Shown: in pieces, positions 11,183-21,400 of the stretch
Numbering within the stretch: position 1 is the first letter of the stretch
How the letters are laid out: the number at the start of each line of letters is the position of its first letter
Assembly (NCBI GenBank): GCA_013115145.1
Contig: JAAPAO010000022.1
Span: 62,001 to 126,000, forward strand
DNA: 64,000 nt
DNA from: Perkinsus chesapeaki
Taxonomy: Eukaryota > Perkinsozoa > Perkinsida > Perkinsidae
Direction: 5' to 3'
Made by a program: the position numbers and the translations under genes
The notes under the pieces: generated by a model
Told to the model about the DNA's origin: nothing
What the model saw: only the letters and a program-made list of their open reading frames with translations
The model's database searches: none

Positions 11183-12289
11183 TTATATTGTTTGAAGTGA
11201 ATGGAGGAGACACGATTCCCAAGTGTTGACAGACATAGTGTTTACCAGGCCATAAATTGTACTGTCCGAATCTTCGTCTGGGTCCGGCTTAACCCATGAA
11301 GAAGTGCCAGCACTACTAGATCCACCTGAAAGACAGCCTGTACTCAATCATAGGACCACGCTCCTCTTACCAGTCACTGAGCCTTCAGGGGCATGACATT
11401 CGACGGGATCATCGCTGGGACAGCTAGATAAGTCTGACACACAAAGACTGCCAAGTTTCAGTCATTATCGTCTTCAAATAGTTTCGAGAAACCAAACCTC
11501 GAGGACCTGCCCATATCGGCCTGTCTCGTGTTCTCCGAACATAATCTTTCATTACTATACGAAACATCCTTCTGTGCACTCCTGCGACTTACTCTTCTCA
11601 AAAGTCTCGCCGTTTCCTACGCTCAACTTGAGGACAAGCACAGAGTCTCCAGTAGACCTCACTACTTCGTGGGCAAAGCAGTCGAAGAGTCCAGGCAGGC
11701 TTGCGACAGTTACGGACATTGCGTCTCCTCCATCTGCTGTCTGCACCAGCAATTCACTCCCTGCAATTCTCGGCCAGATCTGATCAACGTCCTTTCGGAT
11801 AGTCTGCCAGGAAAAGCCGAGCGTGTTGTAATGAGGGCTGATAAAAACCTCGTTCCCATATCTAACTTGATACCGATAACGCATCGGCCTCGGGCTATTC
11901 TTGGATTCTTCCTTGCCACTCGGTTCCGGACGATCGACCGAATGCTTCGGACGCGCGTCAACAGCCACGGTGGGAGTAAGTTTTGCAGCTTTTGGCTGGA
12001 CGGTCATATTCAGCATCAAATAAAGGCGAGTGCGAGGCCCCTTGTGTTCCTTTCCAAACATATCGAGCAACAAGTCTACAGTGGACTCTATGTCTTCGCC
12101 ATCCACATAGCACGTCCGTCCCTTTTCATCATGGCACACGATAGAGTAGTCGAGGCATTCAAGTTCGGGCCATCTGGTCTCTATTCGACTGACTAGATTG
12201 CCAAGTTGCTGGGAGGGAACCCTAACCAGGTAGAGATCAGTACCGTATGTGACACGGCAAAGATAGGTAGTGCCTTTGAAAGGCTCCAT
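11183..12289 (-). CDS. Protein with two PB1-like domains, paralog 1 (spliced)
   Basis: The main exon begins at the ATG at 12289 and runs to about 11570. It encodes two copies of a roughly 85-residue domain: one at residues 8-103, with YLCRVTYGTDLYLVRV, RWPEL, HDEKGRTCYV and a final YLMLNMTV strand; the second at about 135-225, with RYRYQVRYGNEVFI. A basic first strand, a central acidic DE-G-R turn and a closing strand match the PB1 fold of NBR1/p62-type scaffold proteins, which oligomerise. This is fold-level resemblance, not proof. Downstream exons carry the C-terminus: the frame restarts after a 45-nt intron (11326-11370) as GGSSSAGTSSWVKP, matching SSAGLGTSSWVMP of the neighbour, and ends with TAA at 11183. 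Intermediate exon borders (11370-11570) are uncertain. Its duplicate lies immediately upstream. Confidence 0.6.
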
Positions 12290-12367
12290 TAAGACTTTCC
12301 AAAAATTCTATTAACAAGTAGTGCGACTTTCCCTCGCTCCGAGAGTACGCGTGTTGCACGCACGCGC

Positions 12368-12790
12368 CAGATCTAGCGGACCTAAGGTAGCTACGATATC
12401 CCAAAGGCATTGGCAGCACAAGGGACGATGCACAGATTTCGAACCAATTGTGGCCAATATTCATTTTTTTTTTCAAAGTATAATAGTAATAACCACCTTT
12501 TGATGGCTGACAACTCTGAAAACATTTAATCATAGTGATAATGAGATTTAAGTCATCTTTAATGAAATGATTATTTAGGTAATCTGATAAGCGCATAACC
12601 CATCTAATCATGCATATTGCACGCGAAGACAGAAAGCGGCAAATGATGCATGACGCCACTTATAGTAATCAAAAGGGTGATGATAGGTGGGGCAGCTGTC
12701 AGGAAGGTTGACCAAGGCATTGGAGGGCGCTGATGACCTACTTCACACGCTCCACTGTTCCTGAACGGAATGAGAAAAATGAATTAGTTA
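12368..12790. repeat. Dispersed or duplicated repeat B, copy 2
   Basis: This copy occupies the space between the two PB1-like genes and matches 10224-10760. It carries a T-rich run at about 12467 and lacks the CCCGAG hairpin insertion. The similarity fades toward 12790, where TCACACGCTCC aligns with TCACGTGCTCC of copy 1. The rest of the interval 12290-13016 shows no gene. Confidence 0.7.
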
Positions 12791-13016
12791 TCTTTTCGGA
12801 ACAAGATCTCCGCGGGAGCACGGCAATCCACAGGGAAGTTGCAACTCAGAAATTCCATGAGATCTCTACTGCATCAAGGTTGATGTGCATGGACTACACG
12901 AGTTACCAAGCTGGTGATACCAACAATATGATACCTAACTTCTCGAACATGGGCAAACCACTAATCAAAAGACTTAGGTAAGTAGACGGTATTTTTCGAC
13001 AAGGATTTCAATGAGA

Positions 13017-13979
13017 TCATTTCGTTCCAGGGGATGCCGAAGAGGAGCGGTAGGGCCCGGCGATACCTGAGGACTCAGATCCTTGATTATGTTGTTCCAC
13101 TGGCATAACCCATGAAGATGTTCCCAGACCGGCGCTGCTGGTCGACAAGACGTCCTCGGGATGGTAGGAAGCCAAGTCATGCTCTGAGCTCTCGTCATCA
13201 GTATTCGAGTCCTTGGCAGTTTGGCATTCTGACTCTTCCTCGCCCGAAGTAGACTTGGGCCAGCCACAGCACGAGCAGCACTTACCGCCGCCCTTCTCCG
13301 GGTCTACAGTCAGTTCGAGAATGAGGATGTAGTCACCATTAGGCCTCACAACCTCTTTGGCGAAACAGTCGAAGAGCCCATCAACACTCGAGCTCTTTGT
13401 GGTCAATTCGTTCCTACTTGAAGAAATCTTCGCACTCGCATCGCGGCACCGCAGCGGAAAGTTGGTTTGAGAGAGCTCGGGCCAAACATCTTCGATGTCC
13501 TTGCGTATATCGTCCATAGAAAAGTCTATCTCATTGTGAATAGCACTGATGAAACACTCATCACCGCGGAAGATTTGGTATTGGTAGCGAGGCGGCCTTG
13601 AGATCTTTGGACCATCATCAGCTATAGTCGGGCTAGCGCACCTCTCTCTCACTGATCCACCGCCAGGAGTTACCGAACTGAGACTTGTTGACCTCGGTAC
13701 TACGGTCAAATCGAGTACGAGATAAGTGGAACCGTTATACCCCTTGCACTCTTTAGCCGCGGTAGCGAATATCGGGTTGATATTTCCTTCACTCACAGAG
13801 CATGCCCGTCCTTCTTCGTCGTGGCAAACGAGGCGGTGGTCGATTCCGCGGAGTTCGGGCCATCGGTCTTTCAACCGAACCGTCATCCACCCGAAGTTGA
13901 GCCTCTGGCCGGTGTCATCTATGTAAAATTCCGACTTATATGTCACGCGGTAACAATAGTGGAAGTCAGCAGAAGCCAT
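13017..13979 (-). CDS. Protein with two PB1-like domains, paralog 2
   Basis: A 320-residue product in one frame from ATG 13979. Domain 1 (about residues 7-93) has HYCYRVTYKSEFYI, RWPELRGID, the acidic turn HDEEGRACSV and a closing LVLDLTV. Domain 2 (about 131-228) has RYQYQIFRGDECFI, VWPELSQ and LILELTV. Both align with the neighbouring paralog along their whole length, so this is a tandem duplicate. Domain architecture resembles PB1 modules, which mediate head-to-tail protein interaction; pairing with the neighbour is possible but only inferred. The C-terminal tail is cysteine-rich (CCSCCGW) and then acidic and serine-rich (TDDESSEHDL), typical of a disordered region. The tail ends TGA at 13017 with no need for the extra introns seen in paralog 1. 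Confidence 0.65.
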   Translation of the reverse strand: MASADFHYCYRVTYKSEFYIDDTGQRLNFGWMTVRLKDRWPELRGIDHRLVCHDEEGRACSVSEGNINPIFATAAKECKGYNGSTYLVLDLTVVPRSTSLSSVTPGGGSVRERCASPTIADDGPKISRPPRYQYQIFRGDECFISAIHNEIDFSMDDIRKDIEDVWPELSQTNFPLRCRDASAKISSSRNELTTKSSSVDGLFDCFAKEVVRPNGDYILILELTVDPEKGGGKCCSCCGWPKSTSGEEESECQTAKDSNTDDESSEHDLASYHPEDVLSTSSAGLGTSSWVMPVEQHNQGSESSGIAGPYRSSSASPGTK

Positions 13980-14234
13980 TTATCCACAATCATGCAGAAT
14001 GCGTTCTTGAAGGCTGCCACGGCCTCGATTCTATTGTCACGGGCATGCGTGCTAACTTCCGCACGCGTGCGCTAAGACGAGCAACGGGTGGAGAAACACT
14101 GATGGCGTCAGGGTGCTAGGGCTTTTCATCCCGAGATTATCTCGGGTTCCTTGGCGAGATATGTACTATGACGCGACTCAATTGAGTGCAAGAAAGCTTC
14201 ATCGAGCCTGCCTCATCATCATGCGGTTCTTAAA

Positions 14235-16313
14235 TTAAGGTCTGTTGCCTCCAACAAAGATATCCTCCACCTTCTCAGTCTGGCCACAGTTAAGACGATA
14301 TTCATCGATTTCCCTCTGGGTAAGGGCGTCGAAATACCAACACGCGCTGGACCCCCTGAGGAGAGCATTTAAAGCAACACCACCAAAGCAAGGGAGGTCA
14401 CCGCTTTCGGCGAGGCCTGTCCATCCTCATGTGCCTATAGTTGCCATCGTTGAATATTTGATCAAGATCGGTGGCCGGTACAGCACAGCCAAACACAGAC
14501 TCGGGATCCACACTAGCTTGGTCCCTAACCTGAAAAGGAGTCGTGAAAGTGCAGCACGGTGTGATACTTCCTACGAGGCGCTTCCACTGTCGAGACCACT
14601 CTGGAATGCGCTTCTTCAATTTGGGTTTTCCTCCCTTCTCTTGGTCAGAGTTATCAGTATCCTTCTCCGACACATCGTACTGAGAACCCCTCATAACTGC
14701 TGTGTAGAGAGCAGCGTGATCTCACCTGGTCGTTCGGGTTCAGCATAGGCAAAGGCTTCAACTGCTGTCGTTGTGGAGCGCAACTCCTCCTCCCAATAAC
14801 CACTGGAGTGGTGTTGAGTGTTAGTGTGCCTGCAGCTGCTGGTAGTGACAGCACCACAAGTGCAGACTCTTACATGCCTTTACTGGCGTAGGCGGAGCAT
14901 TCTTCTTCATTGAACCAAACGATTCCAGAGCATCCACGAACCTGGACATGTCACCATTACGTCGAATGGCAGGATTCGAAGAACAACTCGGAAGAAAAGT
15001 AGGCTTACTTAACGTCATCCTCACTGCGGCTCTTCTCTGAAGGGTATCCCGGTAGCGAATCGAATGCTGCAAAGAGACAGCTCGGCATCAGCATTCGATC
15101 AGATCTCACCGTTGCTTTCATAGCAAGTCTTCATAATGCTCCTCTCATGCTCACTCTCCTCACTCTCGTCATCAGCGTCATCACTATCATCAATCTGCAT
15201 GGCCTGACCGAACAGATAAGACCTACGACAATGTTTATGGGCTCACCGATGGACCAGCGTCACAATGAACGACATCTTCATCGCGCATCGGAGGTGGTGC
15301 AATGAACCGTGGAGTTTTGAAACCGGGAGTGACTTTACCTGAGGGAGATAGGCACGCCCAGAGGGTCGTTGGATCACCCTTGTCACACGCCTTGAACGGG
15401 TTGCTCGCTTGTGATGGTATTTGCCGAAGGTCTGCAAAGTGCAAATCTCGGAGAATCATGCAGGTGCTCTCACCCTCCGCACTGGGAGTCTTCGGGGCAG
15501 CTGGCTGCTTCTTGTTGAGCATAAATCGGTTCTTCAGCTGACTGACCAAGCCTCCGGCCATCGTTGGCTGCGGAGGCGGTGGGCTGTTCTCTTCCCGAGC
15601 CGTTATATCAACCACGGCTTCAGAGATGTCCGCTCCGGCATCCTGAATGATGAAACGCCCTCGGTGAGTTGCACTCGACACTCGCGGTTGAACGAGCGAT
15701 CGTATCATTCAGGAACGACTGTGTACAGTAAGGTGTACTCACATAACTCTCGGTGCTCTCATCAGCTTCATTGCTATCATTTGCTTTGGCTTCTACTGGT
15801 TTAGTAATCACTTCTGGCTGTGCTGGAGCAGGAGGTATGAAGCGTGGTTGAGCCTTCGCAGGAGCTTGATGCAGGATTCCTAAGGCAGAGTTGGCCCGCT
15901 CTTTCGGCAAGTCACTCGCCTTTGAGATTGGGGGCCGTCTTGGGGACTTTGGGGGCATCCATCTCCTCTAGGGCTCTCACTGCCTTCTCTACTCTCTTAA
16001 CTTGCCTTATCACAGCTGCTTCCTGCACTGATGGTAAACCTGCGAAAGCCTATATCCTCGACGAATAGCATCGTAGCCTACTCGGGAAAGGTGTCCCAGC
16101 GATGAGCTGCAGCGCTTGTTCCTCGAACGTGTTCAACTTGGCCACGGCAGCCCGGAAATCTCGGCTGGCCTCGGTGAGCGTGCTGAATTCTGCCTCGGCA
16201 TCGTGAACCTAACAGATTATCTATATCACTCGATGCCGGCAACAGCAACTAACTTGAAGCTCAACCCATTCCCCAAGTGCCTCTAGGATCTCCGACAGGT
16301 GTTTGCTGGCCAT
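14235..16313 (-). CDS. INCENP-like chromosomal passenger complex protein (multi-exon)
   Basis: Reconstructed from about eleven exons. The N-terminus MASKHLSEILEALGEWVELQ and the next exon (16082-16208) predict as long helices, as in the Survivin/Borealin-binding end of INCENP. The middle is Pro-, Ser- and acid-rich. The C-terminus carries an IN-box pattern: IPEWSRQW, then VDPESVFG, ATDLDQIF, a basic RPRRKR and GSSACW. In animal INCENP the same order occurs (IP-W, FG-x-x-P-DL-x-x-IF, basic, TSS-x-x-W). This region binds and activates Aurora kinase, which phosphorylates the SS pair. Introns of 45 nt (16209-16253), 42 nt (16040-16081) and others of 43-46 nt keep the frame; the joins near 15905-15990 and 15700 are less sure. 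Stop TAA at 14235. Nuclear, mitotic role inferred. Confidence 0.6.
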
Positions 16314-16443
16314 CGCAACGAAAATGACAACTTAAGAATAATCGACACGCACTCTCCTTATTAAAGGTAATTCGACAACAATTGTTATCAGACACTATAT
16401 TGGCATGCCGCCTGGTCAGTTCGCAGCTGAGGTGTCAACTGTG

Positions 16444-18324
16444 TTACTGGGCCCTAAGCCATACCCTGCGCCAGGCCTCCAGACTTCGACCAAGCTCTTC
16501 ATGAAAGAAATCCCGCATTTTCGCGCTAGTCGACTGCGCATCGCTATCGTTGAAATGATCCAATTGCCGCAGCAGATCAGCGATGCTGCTGAAATACCGA
16601 ATTCCTGGTAGAGAGAAGTAATCCACGAACCCCAGGATCTCTCTGACGGCTGAAGGGTTGCCCTCATCAAACGGGCTCGTCGAATTCCCCCGCCACTGTA
16701 CGGGAGCCTCCTTGGTGAATCGACCATCGTAGGACTTGTGGTTCTGGAAGAATAGGTACTTGTCGAGGGACGACGGCATAAAAAGTGGCGTGAACATGGA
16801 ATAGAACTCATAGAAGGTTACCAAATCCATATCATAGGGGAACAGCACCACTGCCTGGAACTGGCTCATGGCACGGTAGCTGGTATCCTCGAGGGCTTTG
16901 CGGGTGACCAGAGTATATGGGAAGTTGACGTGGCCTGCCATGGTACGGAAACCTTGACCATCAGGGTCGTAGCCACCCCCACGGATAGCCGGCTGCGGCC
17001 CTCTTTGTTCTTGTTCTTCTGAAGCGTCGAATAGCTGCTCCATAATATGCTGTATAGTCCCCGTCAGTGCCGTGTCATGTGGCCTGTCCCAAACAAGGAT
17101 GTGATGCCTGTACAGAGGACGGTAGGTTGCGTGAGTGTAGAGGCCGTGGGTGCGGATGAAGGGAAGGCTAACTCCCAGCTGGTATTCATATTGCATGCTT
17201 AAGAAGGGGTCAGAGGTTATCAGAATACCTCGCTTGGACAGGTCCACCAGAGCAGACCAAACCTTCTCCTTGGTAGAGGTGTCCTCCCTATTAACCATGA
17301 ACAGAGCAGGATGACCAAAGTAGCCCACCAGTAGCACGTCCATGGTGACAGCGAGATCTGACAAGACTACACAAAGCACCGGCACTGTGCACACTATCAT
17401 ATCGGGCTTTGGTGCGGAAGCCCTCAAGGCCGCTGCGACAGTGTCCGCCTTCATGGCTTCTATTGTCTCCCAGTTGAGCTCCTTATTGGTCGTATCCGAG
17501 TCGGGCAAGTAGCGCTCAAACACTTCGGTCAAGGAGTCACGGTGTGTGTCACAGCCTATTGGTCCAGAGTAGAGTTGACCGCAGATGTCTGGCAGCCATC
17601 TCGGGTACTGTCGTTGAATGAGCCTTCGGCGGCCCTGGAGTCTGGTCCCGCCGACCAGCTTCAACATATTGAGGACCTCAGCGCTCAATGAAGCATGGAC
17701 ACCAGCCTCCCAGACGACCATCGGGCCGAGCTCTACCAATCGAATCGGAGCAATAGGCGGAGAGACTCGAGGCTGTCTTAAAGATGTCTCCCCAAACGGG
17801 AACAGAGGACCGTTGTGCAGCGGCCTGCCATCACCGATGAGAGCTGAGACACTCAGCGGCCATTGAGAGTCTTCGAGGAATGCTAGGTTCCTCTTTGTCC
17901 CAGATGCACCCAAAAGATGGTCGGCCAGCTCAAGCATTCTTTGGTCGCCGCCAACATCTCCAAGGAGCCACAAAGCAGAGGCAGCTCCATACAGGCATTG
18001 AGGACGATGACCGTGACCGTTAGCTTGCAGCCAGAAGTCTATCATCATACCAGAGGCTCTAAAGGGGAGGGTATCGTCCGGTAGGATATCGGCCTCGTGA
18101 TGCTGTACCAGGTCTGAAGCCAGGCCGAGTGCCTCGCTGGAGATGGTACCTTCACTTAAGTCCCTGGTGAGGACTTCACGGAAGGTAGCCCATCCCTCTT
18201 GCCCTGTGCAGTCCAGGAGCGGTACCGCCTTCAAGGGCAGTAACAACATAATAACCGTCAGTCCAGTCATATGGCCCATAGTGGTCACACGCAGAAGGAA
18301 GGTGCTGTCATCTACCAAACTCAT
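16444..18324 (-). CDS. Secreted or membrane-anchored protein, glycosyltransferase-like (unproven)
   Basis: An uninterrupted frame of about 625 codons, notable among intron-dense neighbours. The frame continues upstream to 18381 without ATG; in-frame ATGs lie at 18324, 18279 and 18270. The last gives MTGLTVIMLLLPLKAVPL, a textbook signal peptide, so any of the three is possible. The body is Trp- and Tyr-rich. PDMIVCTVPVLCVV and DVLLVGYFGHPALF resemble the alternating strands of a Rossmann-like domain, and LVTFYEFYSMFTPLFMPSSL resembles the donor-binding stretch of GT-B glycosyltransferases. I do not recognise a precise family. One N-glycosylation sequon occurs in WRGNSTS. The gene starts only 94 nt after the stop of the giant gene B and has the same strand. 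Confidence 0.7.
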   Translation of the reverse strand: MSLVDDSTFLLRVTTMGHMTGLTVIMLLLPLKAVPLLDCTGQEGWATFREVLTRDLSEGTISSEALGLASDLVQHHEADILPDDTLPFRASGMMIDFWLQANGHGHRPQCLYGAASALWLLGDVGGDQRMLELADHLLGASGTKRNLAFLEDSQWPLSVSALIGDGRPLHNGPLFPFGETSLRQPRVSPPIAPIRLVELGPMVVWEAGVHASLSAEVLNMLKLVGGTRLQGRRRLIQRQYPRWLPDICGQLYSGPIGCDTHRDSLTEVFERYLPDSDTTNKELNWETIEAMKADTVAAALRASAPKPDMIVCTVPVLCVVLSDLAVTMDVLLVGYFGHPALFMVNREDTSTKEKVWSALVDLSKRGILITSDPFLSMQYEYQLGVSLPFIRTHGLYTHATYRPLYRHHILVWDRPHDTALTGTIQHIMEQLFDASEEQEQRGPQPAIRGGGYDPDGQGFRTMAGHVNFPYTLVTRKALEDTSYRAMSQFQAVVLFPYDMDLVTFYEFYSMFTPLFMPSSLDKYLFFQNHKSYDGRFTKEAPVQWRGNSTSPFDEGNPSAVREILGFVDYFSLPGIRYFSSIADLLRQLDHFNDSDAQSTSAKMRDFFHEELGRSLEAWRRVWLRAQ

Positions 18325-18417
18325 AGAGAAGCTTCGCTCAACGCAACCGTGATATCCTTTACAGAAATATAACGTGGACAATGCGAGACCATGATAAATG
18401 ACATGTTACTGTAATGG

Positions 18418-21400
18418 TCAGTGAATGTCCAGGGCTTCCCAAGGGGCAACATCCTCGACGCCCTGAACGAACTCGCTGGTGAGGTGCCGCCAGATAGCCA
18501 GTCGCCAAAGCTGCCATGGTATCTCCTCTAGCTCTGGCGGAATCTGTATGTTGTAAGCCTGGAAAAAGGTGGCATAAACATAAAGTAGAAGGGTATATAC
18601 ATGACGCTATTCATTACGGCACATATACAGTGGAGACACAAGGCTATTAGTGAAGCAAGTGGAGGCTTAATGAGCAAGAGGAATCACACAAGGCAGAACT
18701 GCTGTATTGAGAGTGGGCGTTGTAGAAGAAGACGACTAAAGATTGAACACACCTCTGTCATCTCAGCTGCCAGCTGTCGTCCAGTGCATTGGCCTCCACC
18801 TTTTACTTGGCTTGCTAACTTCTCAAGGGAAATGAAGCTGACAGAAGTACCCTGTGAAACCTGAAAAGCAAAGGTAGAAGTAGGATGTGGCTACACCGAA
18901 GGGTACCTCTTGAGACCATACCGCAATAACATCGGCAATAAGTCGAATGAAACCATAGTCTCCAATGAAGGTCTTGATACCTTCGAGCGCCAAGGCTTCA
19001 TCCTGGCATTAGGGAAGGAGGAATTCGAGAAGACGGGACTGCCAATCACCTCGTCAATGATTCCGTTAGCATCAGTGTCCAGGAAGCTGAATGCTTGAGC
19101 AGCAGCTGCTCGTGTGGCTGGTGTGGTAGCTTCCAGATAGTCCTGAGAATGCTGCCTGGACGTGGCTCGAGCCAGCATACGTACCTCCAAGCCCTGCAGG
19201 TCCATACCTTTACCAGGGCCCAACTCCTCTTTCTCTTCCTCCTTGCCATGTTTGGTCGTGTGCTTAGTCTCCAGGAAGGACCCCCCACTGCCAGGTGAGC
19301 TGGTTCCCATTACAGCTTCGAAGCCATGGAATAGCTGCATGAACCACAACCTTCGAGACTGGCTGTCATACGCCAGAAGCCTCAGGAGACCGAGCTCATT
19401 CGCTGACACCGTGCCTGAGAGGCTCACGCCCACTGGACGCCAGTCGACGTCCCCGAGCTCACCGTCGCCATCGTGATCGAAGTATTCCTCAAGCAAAGTT
19501 CGAGTACCCACAGGGAGAGCGGCCAGCAATGTCGGGACTTCAGCCGAGTATCGAGATGCCCTTGCCAAAGCCCTCGGAGTTAGCAGTAGAGGAGCATGCC
19601 GGAGGGATGGAGGAGCTGCTGCCTCAAGACGAGACCATTGCTGCCATTCTTCGAGAGAGATCGTCCAGCTGCCATCTAGATCGATAAGGGAGAGCAACTA
19701 AAACGTTAGTACTCAGCGCAAGGCAGCGCCAGCTACCTCAAATCCCCAACGGTTGGTCGTCCACTCGGTGCCAGCCAGTTCGGTAGGAGTGAGGACACCA
19801 TCATTGTCGGTATCCAAGGTCCAGAATCTCGCCCGCATAGTAACAGCACTGAATGCTGCCGCCAGCATCGGTATAGATAGCCTAGGGCGGATACTAGGAG
19901 GGCGATAGCTACATGTAGGTCACCTATCGGTAGACCATAGGCGCCCCAGTAATATCAAAACATCTATTGGAATACCATCCTTGCCAATATCGAGAAGCGC
20001 GTCGAATGCCTGGACCAGAATCACCACAGAACAGACGCGATTCGCACCTCCTTGGAGAAGGCACCGTCTGGAGCATCAACATCTATACCATAACGAACGA
20101 ACTCCACGGTATCAATGACACCGTCGCTGTTCTTGTCCATGGACCTCAGCGAGCTTTCCACCGACACTCTAGAGCTATCCATCAGTGGCGCCAGGCTTTG
20201 CCGTGCAACAGCTACGCGCAGTAACGCAGTCGCGACCTCCTCTACAGCAAAAACACTAGGCCTCCTGTCGACAGAGCAGGTAGAGTACTGTTATCAGAGA
20301 CGAGATAGTCTTTAATAGCATCACGGGTGGCTTTGGGCAAATCCCTCAGCACTTCTCTGTACGCAGCCATCGGATCGCCAGAGCCACTGTATCGTTCAGC
20401 CAACCTGCAACAGTAATCGCATTATCGATAATACTGAGATACTGTTCAGATACTTCGATGCAAAAAGCGATGCCGCCGGTGGCATGATGTCATCCTCCGA
20501 GTGAGCTAGCATTTGCCATTCCCCTCGACCGAGGACGTCTGATGGAATGAAGGACATCAACTTGGAGTAGGCTGCCTGAGACGGAAACGGCTGAACAAAC
20601 CACACAGGAGAAGTGGCTTACACAAACCGAGGAAACAGTGGAGGTAGAGTTCCTTGAAGGACATCCAAGATCACTCCGGTCTATGCGACCGTCCTTGTTA
20701 TTGTCCAGCTCAGAGAATCTCATTTCTAGCTCGGCGGATCGTAATAGACGCAGCAAGCGGTTGGTCTCTCTAAAGGCACCCCTCGGCCATATATTCGACC
20801 AACGGAGCATCGCCTACCGGCCGTCCTTGAACGCCCGATAGAGCCGGTCAACCAGACGCCAAGATGGTTGGCCTTCATGGCTCTTATGCAGCAGGCTGAG
20901 GAGCTACAAAGGGAATATGGTGATTAGAAGAGGAATCACAGAGACAGATCACTTCGGAGGTGAAAACACCTCGCGTGCCGAGGCCTCGACCGAACTCCAG
21001 CCAAGTAGTCTCGGTCAGCCTCCCCTTAGGGAATGCCAGCTGAGCCTAGGACGCGAATTGGTAAAGCTGGCTTAGGTTGCCCTACATGAATCGGCAAGAC
21101 GACTTCAGGATACTCGAGGGGCTCCTCTGATCGAGGAGCACCAACTTCGAAGAAGGACCCCTACCAGTAACACTAACGGCAGACAGCATATTCTAGCATA
21201 CGGTAACAGAGTGCCACAATGATCTCATCCAAGAGCCCTGCTTCATTATCGATGTGTCAGCTTCAAAGGCCTTCTGCAGTAGATCACCGTAAGTGGTGTC
21301 GAATGTAGGCGTGCCATGATCCAGCCCGATGAGTAGCCGAGCCAAGACTGCCTCTTCCTCTTCTATATCACCTAGCCATCAACGCCTATAGCAAGAGGCA

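Noticed and set aside
11528-12196. Plus-strand 222-codon frame
   Set aside because: It overlaps the PB1-like gene, whose frame is supported by its paralog.
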